64,000 nucleotides of DNA. Source: Tetramitus jugosus (lineage: Eukaryota > Heterolobosea > Eutetramitea > Acrasida > Vahlkampfiidae). Of this stretch, positions 58,640 to 64,000 are shown piece after piece (positions within the stretch are counted from its first letter, which is position 1; each line of letters opens with the position of its first letter). The notes beneath the pieces are model-generated. The model had not been told where the DNA came from. It searched no databases and saw only the letters and a program-made list of their open reading frames with translations. The stretch spans positions 186,001-250,000 of the forward strand of contig OW569395.1 in the NCBI GenBank assembly GCA_937625935.1, written 5' to 3'. Position numbers and translations under genes: made by a program.

Positions 58640-59145
58640 AAATTGTCTCAACAGAGGCTTAGGAAAAAACTCGGTTATCAACCTCACATATCAACCCTGG
58701 TCTTTTGATTGAACTAACAAGCATTTCATACTCGACAGGAGCATCTTCATGTTTCTCTGGATTGAACAACTCTTTCCCTCCAAGTTTGGTATAAAAACTC
58801 CCATTCTAGGGACATATAGAGTTAAACTGACAAACAAAGCCAACGAACTTTTTCCGCAATCAGTAATGTACTCAGTGACAATTCCCTTAGTTGGTGTTTC
58901 CTTACTCAGTTCTACCTTGATCAATTTTGTAATTTCTTCTTCGATCCTTGCGATGTCGTCAATTTCTCTTTTTCTTTCTCATCATCCTCCTTTCTGACAG
59001 AATGTTGGCTATCTTAAATTCGGTCATATCTCTTTCTCTTCTCAAAATCTTTTCCAATCCCCAAAGAGACATCCAATTAGCTTCTGATGGAAAATTCTCT
59101 TTTTCTGATCGAATGTGGGGCAATCTGTCAAGTTCACAGATTTAG
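58640..59145 (-). pseudogene. Decayed minus-strand gene with at least two frameshifts
   Basis: Protein-like sequence passes through three frames. LPHIRSEKENFPSEANW (near 59120) leads to KKEKEIDDIARIEEEITKL and TKGIVTEYITDCGKSSLALF (58990-58840). It then leads to GGKELFNPEKHEDAPVEYEM and EVDNRVFS, ending in TAA near 58664. The continuity of composition across the breaks argues for one gene damaged by indels. The family is not recognised. Confidence 0.45.
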
Positions 59146-59298
59146 AGAGCAGAGAGTAACTCAGATATACTATCCAGAGTAGTATCAAAATGATATTGAC
59201 CATGGACTTGTCAAATCCTTCTTGGAAAAAACTGCTGGAACATATTGAACTTGGCTTCCTGTCCTCTAATCTAAACTGAATGAAAAGGAATGATTTTA

Positions 59299-59369
59299 AA
59301 TGATCTTGGGTGATGTGGGATGATGTGGAATGATGTACAATGATGTGGAATGATGGGGAATGATGATGG
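59299..59369. repeat. Decamer tandem repeat
   Basis: Seven units of about 10 bp around AATGATGTGG: AATGATCTTG, GGTGATGTGG, GATGATGTGG, AATGATGTAC, AATGATGTGG, AATGATGGGG, AATGATGATGG. It lies about 115 bp upstream of the 59482 gene. Confidence 0.85.
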
Positions 59370-59481
59370 TTTTCAATAAAACATTATTTTTATCTACGAT
59401 CTCACCATAAATTGTCAATTGAATTGTTTCTAGACAAGGTCACTACAAACAAACAACAAAATACTACCAATACAGTCACTT

Positions 59482-60171
59482 ATGTCAGATAATAAGAAAA
59501 GAAAGTTCGAAAAATTTGCAGCAACTCTACCCAAGAAAGAATGTAATCTTTGTGGAGAAGAATACCCTGTGAATCAACTCTATGGTCACTTGAGAGAGTG
59601 TTTGAGAGACTGGGAGGAGATGTCTGGTCTTCCTCATGTTTGTTTCTGTGGTGTGTCAACCACCAAAGAGACCATCCAATCAATTCAAGCCAACATTCAA
59701 CCAACACAGTCAAACACAAATAACCCACAACAACAACAACCTAACAGTGGATTGAGTACTGAGAACTGGACACAACAACAAACTATTCAAAGCCCTTTCA
59801 CACAAGAAAACTATTGGCTCCAAAAGAAAGGCCAAACTGAAAAAAAGAGTAAGTCAAAAGTTACGAAAACGTGCTCAATCAACGGTAAGTTTTGCAAAAC
59901 CAAGGACTCACCTCTACAATACTATGTGGTTGTGTCTGTGGGATCAAAAAGCATCAAGATATGTAGAGTCATCCATTTCAGTTCCACCAATATCATACCA
60001 CTCCTATCAGCAATAACATTGATGTGTGCAAAGGATCAAGATATTGTTGCTTGGGCACAAGAAACAACACATAAGTGTACCAAGTGTAACAGGGCATGTA
60101 ACGACTTTTTTGCCGTGTGTAGTTGCCGTCAAGAGAAAAGAGTTTCAAATTTTGCAAAACACAATGCATAA
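59482..60171 (+). CDS. Hypothetical protein with two Cys clusters
   Basis: 229 residues from ATG 59482. Residues 20-41 (ECNLCGEEYPVNQLYGHLREC) make a C-x2-C...H-x4-C finger like the UBZ/C2HC type. A Gln/Asn/Thr-rich linker follows. The C-terminus has HKCTKCNRAC...AVCSC, a second zinc-binding-type cluster. It may be an accessory protein of a transposon or a host gene. It is the only clearly intact frame between 53 and 61 kb. Confidence 0.6.
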   Translation: MSDNKKRKFEKFAATLPKKECNLCGEEYPVNQLYGHLRECLRDWEEMSGLPHVCFCGVSTTKETIQSIQANIQPTQSNTNNPQQQQPNSGLSTENWTQQQTIQSPFTQENYWLQKKGQTEKKSKSKVTKTCSINGKFCKTKDSPLQYYVVVSVGSKSIKICRVIHFSSTNIIPLLSAITLMCAKDQDIVAWAQETTHKCTKCNRACNDFFAVCSCRQEKRVSNFAKHNA

Positions 60172-60354
60172 TGGATTACTTTGAGTGCAAGCGTGCAGGA
60201 GATTGGGAAAGCTTCTGTAGGAGTAATTCTGAACATTCCAACTACAATTCACCATATACTAACTTCTTTTAAAAAAATTTAGGTTACTTAGTTACATTGC
60301 TCGAAAATGAACCGAGATTATACAAGATAATTGAAGTTGCGTTACACGAGTTGA

Positions 60355-61178
60355 ATGGGAGTGAACAAGCGCTTTGACGCATCCCTTGCTTTAAGTTTTG
60401 TGATATTAGGTTTCTTCACACTCACCCTTTCAATCAACTCCTTAACAACACTTTGGATTAGACAATATGTTGTAGATGATTTCTTGGCATGGATTGCGGA
60501 TACTGACTCCTCCCAGATTTACAGATATAACTATGCCACATTAGTATGTATGTCACATGCGATGGACCAATACATTTCTCTTCCATTGCGTGACAACCGT
60601 GACAATTTTGGTGTACATTGGAGAGGTGTTCAAATAAATTTGGTCGGTGATGGAGTTGAACAATCAGTAAGTAAAAGTATTGATAAATTAATTGAGAGAA
60701 GTCTCTATTCTGGAAAGAAATGCCTCCATACGTTTACAAAGCTGGCATATTGCAGTCCAAATGGAATACTCTATTTTCTTTCCGCTACTTATACCGGATG
60801 TAAAACCGATTCTCAACTAATGTCATTTCCGAGGAAAATTATATTTGGGAAAATCTTGATGAAGATGAATACATTGCGCTTGATAAAGGTTTTAAAGGCT
60901 TTCAGAAATATTGGAAAAGTGTGGCTATGCCATTTATGTATGCTAGAGATAGTGAATTATTACCGGAGGATGCCGATTTCAATAAAGAATTTGCCTCTAT
61001 AAGAACAGTAATTGAAAATGCGTTTTGTTCAATTAAGAAATTCAGAATTTGCTCTGACAAGCTCAGAGTGAAAACAAGTGATCTAGAACATGCCAAATGT
61101 GTGCATGATATGGCTTGGAGATCATGCACCGGTATCGTGAATTTGGTTCGTGCACCACTGAAGTCTTTTCATAATTAA
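60355..61178 (+). pseudogene. DDE transposase (Harbinger/IS5-like, DDE_Tnp_4), frameshifted
   Basis: Two frames overlap. Frame 1 (to 61002) holds LVGDGVEQSV (first Asp), IERSLYSGKKCLHTFTKLAY and SPNGILYFLSATYTGCKTDSQL (second Asp). Near 60820 coding moves to another frame, VISEENYIWENLDEDEYIAL, leading to SELLPEDADFNKEFASI and RTVIENAF (Glu). Together these give the DDE triad and the YSGKK signature of the family, separated by one apparent frameshift. The region before residue 60 is not typical, so the N-terminus is probably also damaged. It converges with the SANT-domain gene at 61336, a layout like PIF/Harbinger elements. Confidence 0.75.
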
Positions 61179-61335
61179 GATTTTCAATGATTCGAATAAA
61201 TAAACAATGATAAGGAATGATTTATTAGACTTGGACGAAAACAAATAAAAAATGGGTTGGTGGGTGATGTGTGCTTTTTTGTGGATGGATTGGAAGTGAG
61301 TGGAGTGCTTTGTTTGTGTGAAAAAATGCCGATCT

Positions 61336-62303
61336 TTATTCCTCGACACACTTGTCTTGCTCGACAAGAGTGTCATCAGTAATAAAAAAATCTACCTCGT
61401 CCATACAAATGGTCATCGGTTGTTCTTCTTCTTTCTTCGGCATGATAGTGTAACTATACTTCATACCTTCATGCATGTACATACCATTCATGCATTTTTT
61501 GACATCCACGCTCTTTGGCAGAGGAATTTCGATGTGGTGGCTCTTCTCTTCTGCCCTTTGTTTCAGACATCGGAGACCCTCAACCGTCGTTCTTCGCGCG
61601 ATCGCCAATTTTCCAATGTCCATAGAGGGAAATGTCCACAAATGGAGATCAAGCACTACAAAATAGGACTTCTCCTTCTTCTGAATTTTGACATCCTGTC
61701 TGTAGTGTGAATTTGCGCGCCATTCGTAGTAAAAGAAGTTGTCGCTCTCCATCACTTGATACAACAGGTGAGGGGGCATCTCCTTATGGAACTGCAATCT
61801 TAAACTTTCCAAATTCATCTTGCTAGGAGCACCAACTAATGTAACTCCAGCTTCTTGATCTTCGTCAGTACTTACTTCAGATTCTGATTCAACAAAAGGC
61901 CTATTTCTCTTGGCTCTCTCATCACGTGCCTTGTCTTGTATGGAGCGGCTCTGTGAAACCATCTCAAAGAACTGATCTCTCATATCGACATCAGACCTTT
62001 TCTTTGCCTTTTTGTTCTCCATCTCATCGTCATCATCAGCGCTCTCTCTATCACTCTCTTTTTTCTCTTTGGAGCAGCCTTCTTGCAGTATCTGTACACA
62101 GCACTACCAATTTGCTCTGGGGATCGTTCCCAATGTGGGTTCGACTTAGACATCAAGTCACACAACTTTGCATCAGTATCAGTCGGATGATTCTTCTTGT
62201 GAAGACCCCAGGATATCTTCAGTTCTTCTATCAAATCATCAGACCACTTTCCAGTCTCAATTACCTTTGGTGAAACCTCCTTTCTTCTACCCCTTCTTGT
62301 CAT
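61336..62303 (-). CDS. SANT/Myb-like protein, two frames joined at a slippery site (possible Harbinger second gene)
   Basis: Frame 1 starts at ATG 62303. Residues 15-75 form a SANT/trihelix-type domain (KWSDDLIEELKISW, HERSPEQIGSAVYRYCKK-like), typical of the DNA-binding partner of Harbinger transposases. The frame ends at 61980. A second, -1 frame continues the protein (ESDRESADDDDEMENKKAK...) for about 230 residues to 61336. The switch coincides with A AAA AAG in frame at 62050-62056. The second part has an acidic linker and a beta-rich C-terminal domain with no known family. It may be one protein made by -1 frameshifting, or a gene with a homopolymer indel. Confidence 0.6.
62050..62056 (-). 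promoter_or_regulatory. Candidate -1 ribosomal frameshift heptamer
   Basis: On the minus strand the codons AGA AAA AAG create A AAA AAG in the X XXY YYZ register. Moving back one base leads directly into the open frame that continues the protein. The boundaries are approximate to 1-2 nt. Confidence 0.4.
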
Positions 62304-62309
62304 AATTGG

Positions 62310-62337
62310 TTGAGTTCAACTGAAAGATTGAACTCAA
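62310..62337. repeat. 10-bp inverted repeat
   Basis: TTGAGTTCAA and TTGAACTCAA are separated by CTGAAAGA. It lies 6 bp upstream of the SANT gene's ATG, between it and a plus-strand transposase remnant, and could be a shared operator or a transposon-end remnant. Confidence 0.7.
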
Positions 62338-62367
62338 CTGAAGGCATCAGCAACTGCATCAGCAACA

Positions 62368-62800
62368 ATGTTGATCGAAATGTTGAATTCGAACTCGCAC
62401 AAAGTGGGCGAACATTCGTTTGTTGCATCATTTGGACTCCATCACACAATAGCCGATGCCATTTTCTCGACATATCTTGCACGAGATATTGATCCATTCC
62501 ACTTCCTTTGGACGTTAATTTATTTAAACGAATATAGTGTCACTCGCGCAGTTCATTGGAAATGGAGAGTATCTAGAACAACATTTATGGATGCAGTGTG
62601 GTCCACACTTCGACAATTGCAATATCTCTTACCCGCATTCGATATAAACGATCGAATGGTCTTTGAGCACTAAAGAACAAGCATGTTTCGTAACATTTGG
62701 ATGATTGTGGATGGTACAGAGTGTCGTGTGAAACGCCAAAAAAGTATCTATCAACAAAGAGGACAGAAAAACAACTATCATTTCGAGTTCTCTCGTTAAT
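62368..62800 (+). pseudogene. Second DDE transposase remnant (N-terminal part)
   Basis: Frame 62368-62673 encodes a helical segment (LHHTIADAIFSTYLARDID, WRVSRTTFMDAVWSTLRQL) like the N-terminal helix-turn-helix of DDE_Tnp_4 proteins. After a frame change, FRNIWMIVDGTECRVKRQ (near 62692-62745) gives the canonical first-Asp motif VDGTE. The coding sequence then degenerates; the second Asp and Glu are missing. It is more family-typical in its VDGTE motif than the 60355 copy, so the two are separate elements. Confidence 0.6.
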
Positions 62801-63266
62801 CAACAGTTGGCTTTGTTCGGAAATGGTTTTTTCTTGTTTTTTCTCTTCGTTCCTGCTGACAATCCCTACTGGCTGTGTTTTTCCTCTCTAACAATTGGAT
62901 TTGACATGTCAACTGGAGCCTCTGTTTCCCATTCTGCGTTGTTGAGGTTAACTTTTGATTGAAACTCTGAACACAATGCAGAGTCAGCACTACGATTCTT
63001 TTTCTTGTTTCCTTTCGCTACAGACTTTTCAACTATGATGATACCTTTTTGGCTTGAGAAAACAGTGTTCTTTCGTCACAAGAAAAAACACAAAAACTGC
63101 TTACAACTTCCTTCAGGTCAAATGTCATTGTAACATTTTCTCCGATCAACTTCCACACAATTCTCGACCGAGGCGCCAAACCTAAAAACCGCGCAAAAAA
63201 AATCAAACAAAACACAGCGATTCACATAACACACAACAACACGAATACTACTACACTTGACAAGCG
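62801..63266. other. Intergenic region before NSE2
   Basis: About 465 bp. The end (63190-63260) is A/C-rich with AAACAAAACACAGCG-like sequence, as in a 5' leader. No RNA gene is seen. Confidence 0.4.
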
Positions 63267-64000
63267 ATGCAACCCATTAGTGCCATCAGTGTAGAATTTG
63301 ATCGCATCTCTCAAAATCGACTCAATCTCAGCAACGCCATCATTGACTACAGTGTCTCTATTGAAGATTTGGCCATTTTACTGGAACGTGATTTTGATGC
63401 ATCACAGGACGGCGTAACAACTGAAGAACAATTGGCACACAAAAAAGTCATGTCTGAACTCGAACATTGTATTCGTGTTTTTTTGAGTCAGAGTCAGCGT
63501 ATAGAGACTAGAAAATCATCGTTTGATCAAATGATTAGGGCATGTGGGAGTGAGATACCTGATGATTTGATGCAAAAATGGGATCAAATCGTAGAAGGCA
63601 ATGAATTGGATGAGAGCGGAGAAATTGAGATGGGCGGAGAAAATTATGGGCGGTTAATGTCGGAGGCGGAGTTGAAGAAGAATGAGCGGTATCGAAGGTT
63701 CATGACTGAGATTTTTAGAGTGCATCATCCGAATGAGACATTGTCGTTTGATGATGATGAAGATGAAGATTTGATTATGGGTGCAGCAGAGATTCAAATT
63801 CATTGTCCTGTCGGAAAAAATATTATGGAGCAGCCAGTAAAGTCGAAAAAGTGTGGTCATGTGTTTGATAGGCCGAATATTGTCGATTTGATTCGGACGT
63901 CGGGTGGTGGAAGAAGAGTTGTGGATTGTCCAGTGGCTGGTTGCATGTCTTCGATTGCAGAAGCTGATTTAGTGGCTGATAGGCAAGTGGAAATTGATAT
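63267..64000 (+). CDS. NSMCE2: NSE2/MMS21 SUMO E3 ligase (3' end outside window)
   Basis: ATG 63267 begins MQPISAISVEFD, and the frame is open to the window edge (244 codons). The first 110 residues are a helical hairpin, as in the Smc5-binding part of Nse2. Residues about 177-240 form an SP-RING: HCPVGKNIMEQPVKSKKCGH, FDRPNIVDLI, VVDCPVAGC and the following ADLVADRQVE. The family's Cys-His-Cys-Cys zinc ligands are all visible. Nse2 is a subunit of the Smc5/6 complex that SUMOylates repair proteins. Confidence 0.92.
   Translation, partial: MQPISAISVEFDRISQNRLNLSNAIIDYSVSIEDLAILLERDFDASQDGVTTEEQLAHKKVMSELEHCIRVFLSQSQRIETRKSSFDQMIRACGSEIPDDLMQKWDQIVEGNELDESGEIEMGGENYGRLMSEAELKKNERYRRFMTEIFRVHHPNETLSFDDDEDEDLIMGAAEIQIHCPVGKNIMEQPVKSKKCGHVFDRPNIVDLIRTSGGGRRVVDCPVAGCMSSIAEADLVADRQVEID

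Overview
This is nuclear DNA of a protist. The best fit is a heterolobosean amoeboflagellate of the Naegleria type. The reasons are the fused DHFR-thymidylate synthase gene, tightly packed mostly intronless genes with a few short GT-AG introns, long Asn/Gln/Ser/Thr/His homopolymer tracts in some proteins, two eukaryotic tRNA genes, and axonemal-type genes beside amoeboid vesicle-traffic genes. The genus is inferred; no rRNA or mitochondrial marker is present.

Layout. 1-5.5 kb: the 3' part of a DBP9/DDX56-type nucleolar helicase, a VPS9-domain Rab GEF (minus) and a spliced four-helix mitochondrial-type membrane protein. 5.9-13.6 kb: a 2581-residue protein, the most unusual item here. I read it as a tandem array of gamma-COP appendage platform domains, two complete gamma-COP-like appendages, a PH-like module, an inositol polyphosphate 5-phosphatase and a C2-like tail. 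13.7-22.9 kb: a degenerate EF-hand repeat protein, a Swi5-like recombination protein with a very long low-complexity N-terminus, and an unrecognised 1057-residue protein. 23-29.5 kb: a large Sec7-domain Arf GEF. 29.5-46 kb: a divergent CCT-type chaperonin, a mitochondrial protein with a tiny presequence exon, a secreted M20 peptidase, CHIP (TPR plus U-box), an MFS transporter, DHFR-TS, RPA2, an F-box/LRR protein and a QRICH2-like coiled-coil protein.

46.1-48.7 kb: tRNA-Val(AAC) and tRNA-Arg(TCT) bracket nested non-LTR retroelement sequence. It includes a 1.32 kb ORF1-only insertion with a 38-nt poly(A) tail (seen as poly-T) and a perfect 15-bp target-site duplication about 30 bp upstream of tRNA-Arg. 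48.7-52.8 kb: a membrane-anchored LEA-like protein and a large helical protein. 52.8-63.2 kb: a gene-poor, decayed region with a MITE-like family (two full copies, two fragments), frameshifted gene remnants, two DDE (Harbinger/IS5-like) transposase remnants and a SANT/Myb-like gene whose two frames meet at an A AAA AAG slippery heptamer. The window ends inside an NSE2/MMS21 SUMO ligase gene.

Themes. The Sec7 Arf GEF, VPS9 Rab GEF, gamma-COP-array phosphatase and F-box/CHIP genes belong to membrane traffic and protein quality control. RPA2, Swi5, NSE2 and DHFR-TS belong to DNA replication and repair. The QRICH2-like protein and possibly the EF-hand protein suggest a flagellated stage. Functions are inferred from motifs read by eye; no database search was run.
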